From contig NZ_JAPHNC010000001.1 of the NCBI RefSeq assembly GCF_026241255.1, positions 124,001 through 188,000 of the forward strand: a stretch of 64,000 nt of DNA. The letters are read 5' to 3'. The notes beneath the pieces were generated by a model. That model saw only the letters and a program-made list of their open reading frames with translations. It did not search any database and was not told where the DNA came from. This DNA comes from Helicobacter sp. MIT 21-1697. GTDB lineage: Bacteria > Campylobacterota > Campylobacteria > Campylobacterales > Helicobacteraceae. Positions 1 through 8,706 of the stretch are shown here, piece by piece; positions within the stretch are counted from its first letter, which is position 1; each line of letters begins with the position of its first letter. The position numbers were made by a program, and so were the translations under genes.

Positions 1-96
1 ATATGCACTTGAGAGAATCACGGCAGCAACATTGGGACGATACTTTTTTGTAGGTGTATCGTGTTGGAGATTTTCTTGTGTGCAAGATGATTTCAT
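1..96 (-). CDS. rppH: RNA pyrophosphohydrolase RppH, N-terminal part only
   Basis: Only the first 32 codons lie in the window; the gene runs off the left edge. Reading the minus strand from the ATG at 96 gives a short N-terminus followed by KKYRPNVAAVILSSAY, which matches the first beta strand of the Nudix enzyme RppH (typically KKYRPNVAAII..). RppH removes pyrophosphate from the 5' end of mRNA and so starts decay. An AAAGG ribosome site precedes the ATG. It is divergent from hemW. The Nudix box itself is outside the window, so the call rests on the N-terminal signature and on my recollection that the H. pylori orthologue (invA, HP1228) lies near hemN/hemW. Confidence 0.8.
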   Translation of the reverse strand, partial: MKSSCTQENLQHDTPTKKYRPNVAAVILSSAY

Positions 97-132
97 ACCT
101 TTGCCTTTGAGATTCTATAATTTATCTGTCGC

Positions 133-147
133 ATTATAGGATATAAT
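133..147. promoter_or_regulatory. back-to-back -10 elements of rppH and hemW
   Basis: A TATAAT on the plus strand (142-147) and a TATAAT on the minus strand (138-133) are only three bases apart in the gap between rppH and hemW. The expected starts are near 154 (hemW, followed by AAGGAG at 181-186) and near 126 (rppH). Helicobacter promoters usually show a -10 box with a weak -35, which fits. Assignment is by motif and position only. Confidence 0.5.
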
Positions 148-191
148 ATATAACATTATTTTAATGCTCATAAAGGCTGCAAGGAGTATTT

Positions 192-1322
192 GTGTTGCTT
201 TATATTCATATTCCCTTTTGCGGGAGTAAATGTGGTTATTGTGCGTTTAATTCTTTTGTGGCAGAGCAGGATAATTTTAAACCTTACATACAAGCACTTT
301 GTGCGGACATAGAGCATACTTTGTGTCATTTGTATCCTTATTCGCATATTAGCTCTATTTTTTTTGGTGGTGGCACACCGAATCTTTTGCGTAGTGAGCA
401 TTATGAAACTATTTTTGCTACTCTTTATAAAAACGCGTTTCTATCAAAAGATTGTGAAATCACCCTTGAAGCAAATGTGAATTATTTAAACGCACAATGG
501 TGCAAGGATTTGGTATCACTGGGAGCAAATCGTTTGAGCATTGGGATTCAGAGTTTTGATGAAAATAAGCTTGCTTTTTTAGAGCGCGAACATAGTGTAT
601 GTGAGATTACTCAATGCGTGGAGAATGCGTATAATGGAGGATTTAAGAATATAAGTTGTGATTTAATTATCAATACACCTTTAGATTCTAGGGCACTTAT
701 ATCATCAGAAATTGCTCAAGCAGTTGCTTTGCCATTAAGCCATATGTCGGTTTATACTTTGAGTATTGATGAAGGTTCGCGCTTTGCTTTAGAATCTAAA
801 AGAGTAACTTCTTCACACAATGCAAAAATCATAGATTCTCAAATAGATGAGGAATTAAGCCTGTGGGCAAGAGAATGTCTCAAACAAAGTGGATTCTCTC
901 AATATGAGGTATCAAATTATGTCAAATGTGATACAAATGCCCAGTGTAAGCATAATCTAGGATATTGGCAGGGTAAAGAATATTTAGGCTGTGGAGCAGG
1001 AGCTGTGGGGCGTGTGGGGCGTGTGCGAATGCGGACATATCCAAATCTTAAAGAATATATTAAGAATCCTTATTACAGATTGGTAGAAGAGCTAAGTGAA
1101 GCAGATTTACGATTAGAGCGGATAATGCTAGGTCTTAGGTGTATTAAAGGAGTGGATATGTCGGTATTTGATGATGATAATTTTCTTCAACCTTTGATTG
1201 ATGAGGCAAAATGTCATAAGAAATCTTATAGTGGTAAAACATTTTTGGTGGCAAATGAATTCTTTTTGGCAGATGAAATCACAAGTTGGATTTTATGTAG
1301 GTTAGGTGTTAAATTTGTTTAA
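192..1322 (+). CDS. hemW: Radical SAM heme chaperone HemW (HemN-like protein)
   Basis: 376-residue radical SAM protein. The 4Fe-4S cluster motif CX3CX2C is at C10, C14 and C17 (CGSKCGYC), followed by the glycine-rich FFGGGTPN strand at about residue 56 and a C-terminal HemN-like domain. The short length and early CX3CX2C fit HemW, a heme-binding chaperone that passes heme to target proteins, better than true coproporphyrinogen dehydrogenase HemN (usually about 450 residues). The start is GTG with AAGGAG six bases upstream; no upstream in-frame ATG is needed. The stop overlaps the end of convergent pyrC by four bases. Confidence 0.88.
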   Translation: MLLYIHIPFCGSKCGYCAFNSFVAEQDNFKPYIQALCADIEHTLCHLYPYSHISSIFFGGGTPNLLRSEHYETIFATLYKNAFLSKDCEITLEANVNYLNAQWCKDLVSLGANRLSIGIQSFDENKLAFLEREHSVCEITQCVENAYNGGFKNISCDLIINTPLDSRALISSEIAQAVALPLSHMSVYTLSIDEGSRFALESKRVTSSHNAKIIDSQIDEELSLWARECLKQSGFSQYEVSNYVKCDTNAQCKHNLGYWQGKEYLGCGAGAVGRVGRVRMRTYPNLKEYIKNPYYRLVEELSEADLRLERIMLGLRCIKGVDMSVFDDDNFLQPLIDEAKCHKKSYSGKTFLVANEFFLADEITSWILCRLGVKFV

Positions 1323-2344
1323 TTCTTTTTGATGCGCCAAGAGAGATTGGATTGTGCTCTGAGGGGTATAATATGTCCAAGAGGCGTATCAATGTAAGCA
1401 GGAACAGAATTTTGCACGCGCTCAAGCGTGATAGACTTTGTCGGGAAATGCTCTAATCCATAGTTTGTAATCGCCCTATCGCTCACGAAAGCTTGAAGAG
1501 AATCTAAGGTGTTATGAGATTCAAAAACTTCAGTAAGGGCTGGGAGTAAAATCGGAGCAGAAAAAATCCCTGCTGCGCCTTTTGAGCTAAGTTTTGCAGA
1601 TGCTAAATGAGGTGCAGAATCCGAACCAAAACTTACTTTTGGGTGTGCCTTTAATGCCGCTTGAAGCAGGGCTTGTTGGTCTTTTCTCGTCTTGAGCATA
1701 GGTTTGCAAAAATGATGAGGATTAAGCATTCCGCCACATACATCATCAAGATTCATAGTAATATGATGTAGTGTGAGTGTAGCATAGAGATTTTCATATT
1801 TTTCAATCATTTCAAGACTGCGTCTATCGCTCATATGCTCAATGATTATACGAAGGTGTGGAAAATGCTGCGCAATATATGCAAATACGGGTAAAAACTC
1901 ATATTCTCGCTCCATACAGAATCCATTGCTTTCCCCGTGTATAGAGAGGATAAAACCTAACTCCTCTGCTATGGCAAAAACTTGCAGGGTTTTTTCACAT
2001 AAAATATCTTTTACTCCACCCTCACTTCCTGTTGTTGCACCTTTAGGATAAAGTTTAAGAATCTTAATGCCCGCTTCTTTGGCAAGTATGAGTTCTTGTT
2101 TATCAAGTTCGGGTGTAAGAAAAATACTCATAAGTGGTTCAAATGGAGAGGAGCAAAGCGATAGAATCTGCTTTTTGTATGCAAGAGCTTGTGTAGTAGT
2201 TGTAATTGGCGTTTTAAGATTTGGCATAACAACGGCTGCACTAAAGGCTTGAGTAGTGAAAGGCAGGACAGATTCTAAAAGTTCGCCCTCACGCAAATGC
2301 AGGTGCATATCCATAGGGTTTGTCAGTTGCAATGTTTGTGGCAT
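1319..2344 (-). CDS. pyrC: Dihydroorotase PyrC
   Basis: 341-residue class II dihydroorotase, which cyclises carbamoyl-aspartate to dihydroorotate in pyrimidine synthesis. Zinc ligands are visible: HLH at residues 14-16, the lysine expected to be carboxylated at K97 in KLYPKG, H in SIHGES, H in IEHMSDR, and the catalytic Asp in FGSDSAPH. The length equals the E. coli enzyme within a few residues. It lies ten bases downstream of the phosphomannomutase gene on the same strand, so the two are probably cotranscribed, and it is convergent with hemW. Confidence 0.93.
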   Translation of the reverse strand: MPQTLQLTNPMDMHLHLREGELLESVLPFTTQAFSAAVVMPNLKTPITTTTQALAYKKQILSLCSSPFEPLMSIFLTPELDKQELILAKEAGIKILKLYPKGATTGSEGGVKDILCEKTLQVFAIAEELGFILSIHGESNGFCMEREYEFLPVFAYIAQHFPHLRIIIEHMSDRRSLEMIEKYENLYATLTLHHITMNLDDVCGGMLNPHHFCKPMLKTRKDQQALLQAALKAHPKVSFGSDSAPHLASAKLSSKGAAGIFSAPILLPALTEVFESHNTLDSLQAFVSDRAITNYGLEHFPTKSITLERVQNSVPAYIDTPLGHIIPLRAQSNLSWRIKKN

Positions 2345-2353
2345 AGCGTGTCC

Positions 2354-3799
2354 TTAAGTCTTTTGGCAATTTCTAAGAAGAGCGAGTAGATGAGTTTTGT
2401 AAGACTCACATTCTTCTTTGCTCGTAGCTTCAAAACGCGTAACAAGCACAGGTGTAGTATTACTCGCTCTTATAAGCCCCCAACCATTTTCAAATATCAC
2501 GCGCAATCCATCAATATTAATAATATCCTTAATATAGGGAAAATCAGCAGGAGGATTTTTCAATGCTTCGCCAAGTGCGTGAATAAGAGTGAATTTCTCC
2601 TCCTCTGTGGTAGGAATTTTCTCCTCCTCTGTGCTGTAAAGATGAGGTAGTGCATTGATAGTAGATTCTAGCTCCTCTGGTGTAAAGTGCAAAAATAGCT
2701 CTAAAACTCTAAGAGAAGCGTAAATTGCGTCATCATAGCCAAAATATCGGTCATTAAAGAAGAGATGTCCGCTCATTTCTGCTGCAAGATGGGCATTGAG
2801 CTCTTTAAGTTTGACTTTGAGATTACTATGTCCTGTTTTATACATCACTGCTTTGCCGATTTTGTTAATCTCATCATACATCACTTGTGAGCATTTGACT
2901 TCACCAATGACAATAGGGCTTAAAAATCGCCTTTTCATCTCTTGAGCAAACAAAATAGCAAGCTCATCGCCCTTATAATTATAATGAGTCGTTAAAAGTG
3001 CAAGTCTATCGGCATCGCCATCAAAGGCGATTCCAATAGGAATAGAATCTGATTTCATTTTTTCTTTAAGCGCAATGAGATTTTTTTCCTCACTTGGATC
3101 TGGGTGATGATTGGGAAAAGTGCCATCTGGTTCAAAAAAAAGTGGTGTGTAATTAATATTGAGATTTTCTAAGATTTTCCTTATGCCTACACCACCCACG
3201 CCATTACCACAATCTACAGCAATGGGATAGGGAAAATTCTTAAGTGAGGTAAAAGATTCTGTCAGATAATTTGTATAAGCTCCAAGAGCATTGATTTTTT
3301 TATATGCTTGGGTTTGATATATATGTGGGGAAATGTTGTGATTGCGTTGATTGAGCAATGTGCTAAGTTTCGCACCAAGAGCACGAATTTGCTCTCCATA
3401 AAAAGGCGCTTGATTAATAGTGATTTTAAAGCCATTGTATTGAGGCGGATTGTGTGAGCCTGTAATCATTATAGAATGAGGACAAGTAATAGAATCTATG
3501 GCATTAAAGGTTGCAAAATATGCCACAGGAGTAGGCACAAGTCCAAGTTCATACACTTCAATATCCGCTGATGCAAAGCCTTGTGCAAGCCATAGAAGAA
3601 GAGTGGGTGAATGTGTGCGTGCATCATAGCCAATATGTATGCAAGGAGGCAGTTTAGATTCTCTAATATATTTTCCAAGCAGCTGCCCTATACCAAATAC
3701 AACTTCTTGTGTGAGGTCATCACCAAAAATGCCACGAATATCATATTCGCGAAAAATATGTGTAATTTCTGAAATATGTTTATTTTGCGGTGTTTGCAT
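2354..3799 (-). CDS. Phosphomannomutase/phosphoglucomutase
   Basis: 481-residue alpha-D-phosphohexomutase. It has the phosphoserine loop ITGSHNPPQYNG, the Mg-binding loop FDGDADR, and a C-terminal phosphate-binding segment (RASNTTPVLVTRFEA). The family interconverts 6- and 1-phosphates of mannose or glucose, feeding GDP-mannose, LPS or other surface glycan synthesis; which sugar is preferred cannot be read from sequence. The N-terminal FREYDIRG is typical of AlgC/ManB-type enzymes. It heads a two-gene unit with pyrC. A possible minus-strand -10 (TACAAT, 3857-3852) lies about 50 bases upstream. Confidence 0.88.
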   Translation of the reverse strand: MQTPQNKHISEITHIFREYDIRGIFGDDLTQEVVFGIGQLLGKYIRESKLPPCIHIGYDARTHSPTLLLWLAQGFASADIEVYELGLVPTPVAYFATFNAIDSITCPHSIMITGSHNPPQYNGFKITINQAPFYGEQIRALGAKLSTLLNQRNHNISPHIYQTQAYKKINALGAYTNYLTESFTSLKNFPYPIAVDCGNGVGGVGIRKILENLNINYTPLFFEPDGTFPNHHPDPSEEKNLIALKEKMKSDSIPIGIAFDGDADRLALLTTHYNYKGDELAILFAQEMKRRFLSPIVIGEVKCSQVMYDEINKIGKAVMYKTGHSNLKVKLKELNAHLAAEMSGHLFFNDRYFGYDDAIYASLRVLELFLHFTPEELESTINALPHLYSTEEEKIPTTEEEKFTLIHALGEALKNPPADFPYIKDIINIDGLRVIFENGWGLIRASNTTPVLVTRFEATSKEECESYKTHLLALLRNCQKT

Positions 3800-3975
3800 C
3801 TTAGAGTTATCCCTTGCATCTTAGAGTTTTTCTTCATTGTGTTGCTAATGTATTGTAGCAAATTTTTGTTACAAGCCAAAAGATATGATTTTAAAGAAAC
3901 TTATAAATATTTTAAGATAAAATAAGCTATTTTTTTGAATTCAAACCAATTAATGGATTAAGAGGTGATACGGCA

Positions 3976-5088
3976 GTGTTTCGGAGCACATTGAAACAAA
4001 TTGTAACTTATGAGGCAGGGAAGCCAATAGAGCTTGTCGTGCGTGAATATGGTATTAGGCAGGAAGATATTATCAAGCTTGGTAGCAATGAAAATCCTTA
4101 TGGCACATCTGCTCAAGTAGTAGAATCTCTCCAAAAAAATGCGCATAAGGCTTTTTTGTATCCTGATGATTCTATGTATGAGCTTAAAAATGCTCTTGCC
4201 TCGCATTTCAATATAGAGTCTAAGCATATTATTATTGGTGCGGGAAGCGATCAAATTATTGAATTTTGTATGCAAGCACTCAATCATCACGATGCACAGG
4301 TGCTTATGGCAAAAACAACTTTTGCTATGTATGAGGTATATGCGAAGATTACTGGTGTTGAAATTTCTAAGACACCAAGTGATGAGCATATTTTGGAAGA
4401 GTTTTTACAACTTTATCAGAGCGCAAAAGAAAAAAAGCATATAAGCGCAGTGTTTTTATGTGTGCCAAATAATCCTCTGGGTGAATGTTTAGATGTAGCA
4501 GCTATTGAGCAGTTTATACAAGCAGTGGATAAAGATACGCTTGTTATTGTAGATGGCGCATATCAAGAGTTTGCAGCTTATAAAGACAAGGCAAAGGCTA
4601 TTAATCCTAAGCGGCTTATTGAACGTTTTAGTAATGTGATTTATTTAGGGACATTCTCAAAAGTATATGGTTTGGGAGGTATGCGTGTAGGCTATGGTAT
4701 CGCAAATGAGCATATTATTTCTATGCTTTATAAAGTGCGCCCACCTTTTAATGTTACTACACTTAGTTTGCAAGCTGCCCTTGTTGCATTAAAAGACCAA
4801 GCATTTGTGAATGAGTGTATAAAAAACAATGCTATTGAAATGGCAAGATATGAAGCATTTGCTAATGAAACAGGATTTACATTTATTCCTTCATATGGAA
4901 ATTTTATTACATTTTTGCATTCGCATATAGAATCTTCGCATTTATGTGATTGGTTATTGCAAAAGGGTTTAATAGTGCGTAATTTACGTTCTTATGGATT
5001 GAATGCTTTTCGCATAACAATTGGTAAAGCAGAGCAGAATACACGCGTATTTGAACTCATAAAAGCATATTTGCAAACTCATAACTAA
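3976..5088 (+). CDS. hisC: Histidinol-phosphate aminotransferase HisC
   Basis: 370-residue fold-type I PLP aminotransferase that transfers an amino group from glutamate to imidazole-acetol phosphate in histidine synthesis; HisC enzymes often also act on aromatic amino acids. Seen: KLGSNENPYG near the N-terminus, GAGSDQIIE, NNPLG, the VDGAYQEF segment, and the PLP lysine in GTFSKVYGLGGMRVGYG. The start is GTG at 3976, preceded by GAGGTGA seven bases upstream. No other his gene is in the window; it stands ahead of fliF with an 11-base gap, so it may be in the flagellar operon. Confidence 0.9.
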   Translation: MFRSTLKQIVTYEAGKPIELVVREYGIRQEDIIKLGSNENPYGTSAQVVESLQKNAHKAFLYPDDSMYELKNALASHFNIESKHIIIGAGSDQIIEFCMQALNHHDAQVLMAKTTFAMYEVYAKITGVEISKTPSDEHILEEFLQLYQSAKEKKHISAVFLCVPNNPLGECLDVAAIEQFIQAVDKDTLVIVDGAYQEFAAYKDKAKAINPKRLIERFSNVIYLGTFSKVYGLGGMRVGYGIANEHIISMLYKVRPPFNVTTLSLQAALVALKDQAFVNECIKNNAIEMARYEAFANETGFTFIPSYGNFITFLHSHIESSHLCDWLLQKGLIVRNLRSYGLNAFRITIGKAEQNTRVFELIKAYLQTHN

Positions 5089-5099
5089 AAGGGATATTC

Positions 5100-6815
5100 G
5101 TGGATTTAAGACTGATTTTTGAACAAATTACTCGGGTGTTAAATAAGCTCAATAAGAAACAGCGAATCATTATCCTTACAACTTTTGTGGTGCTTATTAG
5201 TTTTTTAACCTATCTCGTTCTTTTTAAAGTGGAAACAAAAAATGAATATGAAAATTATGAAGTGCTTTTTAGTAATTTAAGTGCAGAAGATAGCGCATTA
5301 ATATTGCAAAAGCTCCAACAGGATAGAATCCCATATAAAATCCCTCAAGATAATATTATTATGGTGCCAAAAGATAATGTTTATGAGCAGCGCATTACAC
5401 TTGGCTCACTTGGACTGCCAAAGACAAGTAAAAATGTAGGTTTTGATATTTTGCTTGAAAGTCCTGTGGGAGAGACACCTTTCACCCAAGATATGAAATA
5501 TCTTATTGCTAAACAAAATGAGCTTGGAAAGACTATTGAGAGTTTGCGTCCTATTGAAAAAGCGATTGTAAATATCTCAATGCCCAAAGAATCACTTTTT
5601 GTTCAAGGCGGACACCCACCATCTGCTTCTGTGAAGCTCACAGTGCGTGATAATATGTTTCTTTCAACCGAGCAAGTTATCGGTATTAAACATCTCGTTG
5701 CCGCAGCAGTAGAGCGTTTGACTCCAGAGAATGTTAAAATTATCAACCAAGAGGGTGAATTGCTTGGTGAAGAAGATGAAGCAGCCTTGCAAGGTGTTTT
5801 GGCAAAAAAAGCAGCCTTCCAAAGGCGATACCAACAAGCTGCAGAAAATGCTATGGAGGCAAAGATTATCAAATTTTTGCAGCCAAGTGTAGGCGATGGT
5901 GTGCAAGCCCAAGTAACAATGGATTATGATTTTAGTGTGCGTAATTCTACCCAAGAAGAGTTTGACCAAAATCCTGTTATACGCGGTATTAGAGAGTATG
6001 AAAAAGAACGAAAAGGATTCCGTCCGCCACAAATTGGAGGTGTTCCCGGAGTGGTAAGCAATATTGGTCCTGTGCAGGGCTTAAAAGATGATGAAATGAT
6101 GGAATGGGAAAAAGAAAGCGAAGTTGTCCAAAATAATGAAATTGGCAAAAAAGTGAGTAGTATTTCAGAGCATTATGGGGTTTTAAAGCGAGTGAGTGCG
6201 TCTGTAATGATTGATGGCACTTATGAAGAAGTTATAGGTGAAGATGGTGAGCCACGTTTAGAATATTCTCCTCGCTCTCAAGAGGATATGGATAAGTTTT
6301 TAGAGGGTGTCAAGAAAGCGATTGGTTATAACGAGGCGCGAGGCGACCAAGTTGAGGTGATTAATATGCCCTTTAGAAACACACAGCTTGATTATCGTCC
6401 AAAAGATGCTTGGGAAGCTTTCTCTGATAAAGTAGAGCGATATCTTAGTCCATTTATGCCATTGTTAAAATATGTCATTGTTGCAGTGATTCTCCTTGTT
6501 TTCTACAAAAAAATTGTTGCACCATTTGCAGAGCGTATGCTTGAAGTGCAAGAGGAGGAAGATGATGATATAGAATCTCTTATGCAAATTGATGGTGATG
6601 ACGATGATGATTTAAATAAATTTAGTGAATTGCGAAAACGTGTAGAAGACCAGCTTGGTTTGAGTTCTGGGCTTGATGAAGATAACATCAAATATGAAGT
6701 ATTGCTTGAGAAAATGCGTAATGTTATTGCAGAACGTCCTCAAGAAATAGCTTCATTATTTCAAACATTGATTAAAGATGAGCTTGATATTACTGAAGGT
6801 ATTAGCCCCAAATAA
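5100..6815 (+). CDS. fliF: Flagellar MS-ring protein FliF
   Basis: 571-residue protein that forms the membrane ring at the base of the flagellar motor. It has two membrane segments, about residues 23-42 and 452-472, that bracket the periplasmic ring-building domains (YscJ/FliF type; the SLGLPKT region is characteristic). The acidic cytoplasmic tail after the second segment (runs of D and E) ends in the region that binds FliG, the next gene. The start is GTG at 5100 after AAGGGA. FliG begins 15 bases downstream. The order fliF-fliG-fliH-dxs is the same as I recall from H. pylori. Confidence 0.95.
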   Translation: MDLRLIFEQITRVLNKLNKKQRIIILTTFVVLISFLTYLVLFKVETKNEYENYEVLFSNLSAEDSALILQKLQQDRIPYKIPQDNIIMVPKDNVYEQRITLGSLGLPKTSKNVGFDILLESPVGETPFTQDMKYLIAKQNELGKTIESLRPIEKAIVNISMPKESLFVQGGHPPSASVKLTVRDNMFLSTEQVIGIKHLVAAAVERLTPENVKIINQEGELLGEEDEAALQGVLAKKAAFQRRYQQAAENAMEAKIIKFLQPSVGDGVQAQVTMDYDFSVRNSTQEEFDQNPVIRGIREYEKERKGFRPPQIGGVPGVVSNIGPVQGLKDDEMMEWEKESEVVQNNEIGKKVSSISEHYGVLKRVSASVMIDGTYEEVIGEDGEPRLEYSPRSQEDMDKFLEGVKKAIGYNEARGDQVEVINMPFRNTQLDYRPKDAWEAFSDKVERYLSPFMPLLKYVIVAVILLVFYKKIVAPFAERMLEVQEEEDDDIESLMQIDGDDDDDLNKFSELRKRVEDQLGLSSGLDEDNIKYEVLLEKMRNVIAERPQEIASLFQTLIKDELDITEGISPK

Positions 6816-6830
6816 CTATAAGGAGTAAAT

Positions 6831-7862
6831 ATGGCAATCACACTTAGTCCTCGTCAAAGAGCACAATATGATGAACTTTCAATGGCAGAAAAAATTTCCA
6901 TTTTGTTGATGCAATTAGGTGATGAGATTACTTCTGAAATTTTTCATCATCTTGATATTGATGCAATTACTGAAATCAGTAAGCAAATTGCGCAGCTAGG
7001 GGGAATGGATAAAGCCATTGGTGCAGCTGTTTTGGAAGAGTTTTATGTTATTTTTCAATCTAATCAATATATTAGTACGGGTGGTATGGATTATGCGCGT
7101 GATTTATTGATTAAAGCTCTTGGACCAGATGCTGCAAAGGCAATCTTAGATAAGCTTGCCAAAACAATGCAATCTCAAAAAAACTTTGCCTATCTTTCTA
7201 AGATTCGCCCACAACAGCTCGCAGACTTTATTATTAACGAGCACCCTCAAACAATAGCACTTATCCTTGCACATATGGACGCAAGTGGAGCGGCAGAGAC
7301 ATTGAGTTATTTTTCTGATGATTTGCGTGCGGAGGTAGCTATTCGTATGGCAAACCTTGGGGATATTTCACCAAGCGTTGTTAAACGCGTAAGTGCAGTG
7401 CTTGAAAACAAACTCGAATCTCTTACAAGCTACAAAGTTGAAGTGGGTGGCACACGTTCTGTTGCAGAAATTTTCAACAGGTTGGGACAAAAAGCTGCAA
7501 AAGCGACACTTTCTCATATTGAGCAAATTGATGAGCAGCTTGCTATTGAAATTAAAGAGATGATGTTTACCTTTGAAGATATTTCAAAACTTGATAATAA
7601 CGCTATTAGAGAGATTCTTAAAATTGCTGATAAAAAAGACCTTACACTTGCCCTTAAATCTGCCCCTGATGATTTAAAGCAAAAGTTTATGGGCAATATG
7701 TCTCAACGTGCAAGTGAGCAGTTTATGGAGGAAATGCAATTCCTTGGAGCAGTGAAAGTGCGTGATGTAGAAAACGCACAAAGAAAAATTGTTGAGGTAG
7801 TTCAGACCCTTTCAGAGCAAGGTTTAGTCCAACTAGGAGAACAAGACGATGTCATTGCTTAA
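6831..7862 (+). CDS. fliG: Flagellar motor switch protein FliG
   Basis: 343-residue rotor protein that contacts the MotA stator and couples ion flow to rotation. The middle-domain EHPQTIALILAHMD motif is present at about residue 136, and the C-terminal domain contains the charged torque helix (FEDISKLDNNAIREILK). The N-terminal domain expected to bind the FliF tail is present. ATG at 6831 follows AAGGAG. The 3' end overlaps fliH by 14 bases, indicating translational coupling. Confidence 0.95.
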   Translation: MAITLSPRQRAQYDELSMAEKISILLMQLGDEITSEIFHHLDIDAITEISKQIAQLGGMDKAIGAAVLEEFYVIFQSNQYISTGGMDYARDLLIKALGPDAAKAILDKLAKTMQSQKNFAYLSKIRPQQLADFIINEHPQTIALILAHMDASGAAETLSYFSDDLRAEVAIRMANLGDISPSVVKRVSAVLENKLESLTSYKVEVGGTRSVAEIFNRLGQKAAKATLSHIEQIDEQLAIEIKEMMFTFEDISKLDNNAIREILKIADKKDLTLALKSAPDDLKQKFMGNMSQRASEQFMEEMQFLGAVKVRDVENAQRKIVEVVQTLSEQGLVQLGEQDDVIA

Positions 7863-8682
7863 TCAAGAAAATATTATTGGGCAAGAGCGACTTAAAAATC
7901 ATAATATTAAAAAATATGAATTTAAAAGTATCACAAATGAGATGATAGAATCAAGTAAAGAAATCGCTTCTGCCTCTGCTCATATGGAAACACTTGCATC
8001 ACAAATACCACAAGATGAAGCAGAGGCACTTTCTCAAAATATACAAAGTAATGCGCAAAAAATTGCTACACTTGAGCAAGAACTTGTTGAGCGCTTATTG
8101 CAAAAAACAGATGATCTTTCTGGCTCACTTGCAAAATTGCAAATTCAGTTTGAAAAACTCCAATTAGAAAGCGAACAACGGGTTGTAAGTGCGCGTGAAG
8201 AGGGATACAAAGATGGTTTTAGAGAGGCGGAAGAGAAAGCAAAAGAAGATTTATTTGCTGAAGTGAGTGCGCAAAAAAAAGCTTTGGTAGATTCTATTAT
8301 TACGCTTGAAAATGCGCTTAAAACAAGCCAAAAACATTTAGAGGATTTAGAAAAGGAGCTAAGTGCTATTTCAGTGGATATTGCAAAAGAAGTCATTATG
8401 AATGAAGTCAGTGAAAATTCGCAAAAAATTGCACTAAATCTGACAAAAGAGTTACTTAATTCTATTATGGACGCTACAAATATTAAAATTAAAGTCAATC
8501 CAAGTGATTATCTTTTTTTGAAAGAGGAACTCAAAGATAATGCAAAAGTTGAGCTTATTTCTGATAGTGCTGTATCACTCGGAGGAGTAGTTATTGTGAG
8601 CGATAATGGCAATATTGATGGCACAATTATGTCGCGCTATAAGAATCTCAAACAATCTGTGCTTGAAAATATGCGTGATTAG
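7849..8682 (+). CDS. fliH: Flagellar export apparatus regulator FliH
   Basis: 277-residue protein with a long charged coiled coil (about residues 55-180, rich in E, K and Q) and a C-terminal globular part with an EVIMNEVSEN helix, as in FliH/YscL. FliH holds and restrains the export ATPase FliI, whose gene is at 55.9 kb here, and links it to the export gate. A stretch around residues 115-130 (AREEGYKDGFREAEEKA) resembles the GxxxG-like repeats of FliH. The gene overlaps fliG and is 24 bases upstream of dxs. Confidence 0.88.
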   Translation: MSLLNQENIIGQERLKNHNIKKYEFKSITNEMIESSKEIASASAHMETLASQIPQDEAEALSQNIQSNAQKIATLEQELVERLLQKTDDLSGSLAKLQIQFEKLQLESEQRVVSAREEGYKDGFREAEEKAKEDLFAEVSAQKKALVDSIITLENALKTSQKHLEDLEKELSAISVDIAKEVIMNEVSENSQKIALNLTKELLNSIMDATNIKIKVNPSDYLFLKEELKDNAKVELISDSAVSLGGVVIVSDNGNIDGTIMSRYKNLKQSVLENMRD

Positions 8683-8706
8683 AGCAAAAATAAGAGGGGA
8701 AGAAAA

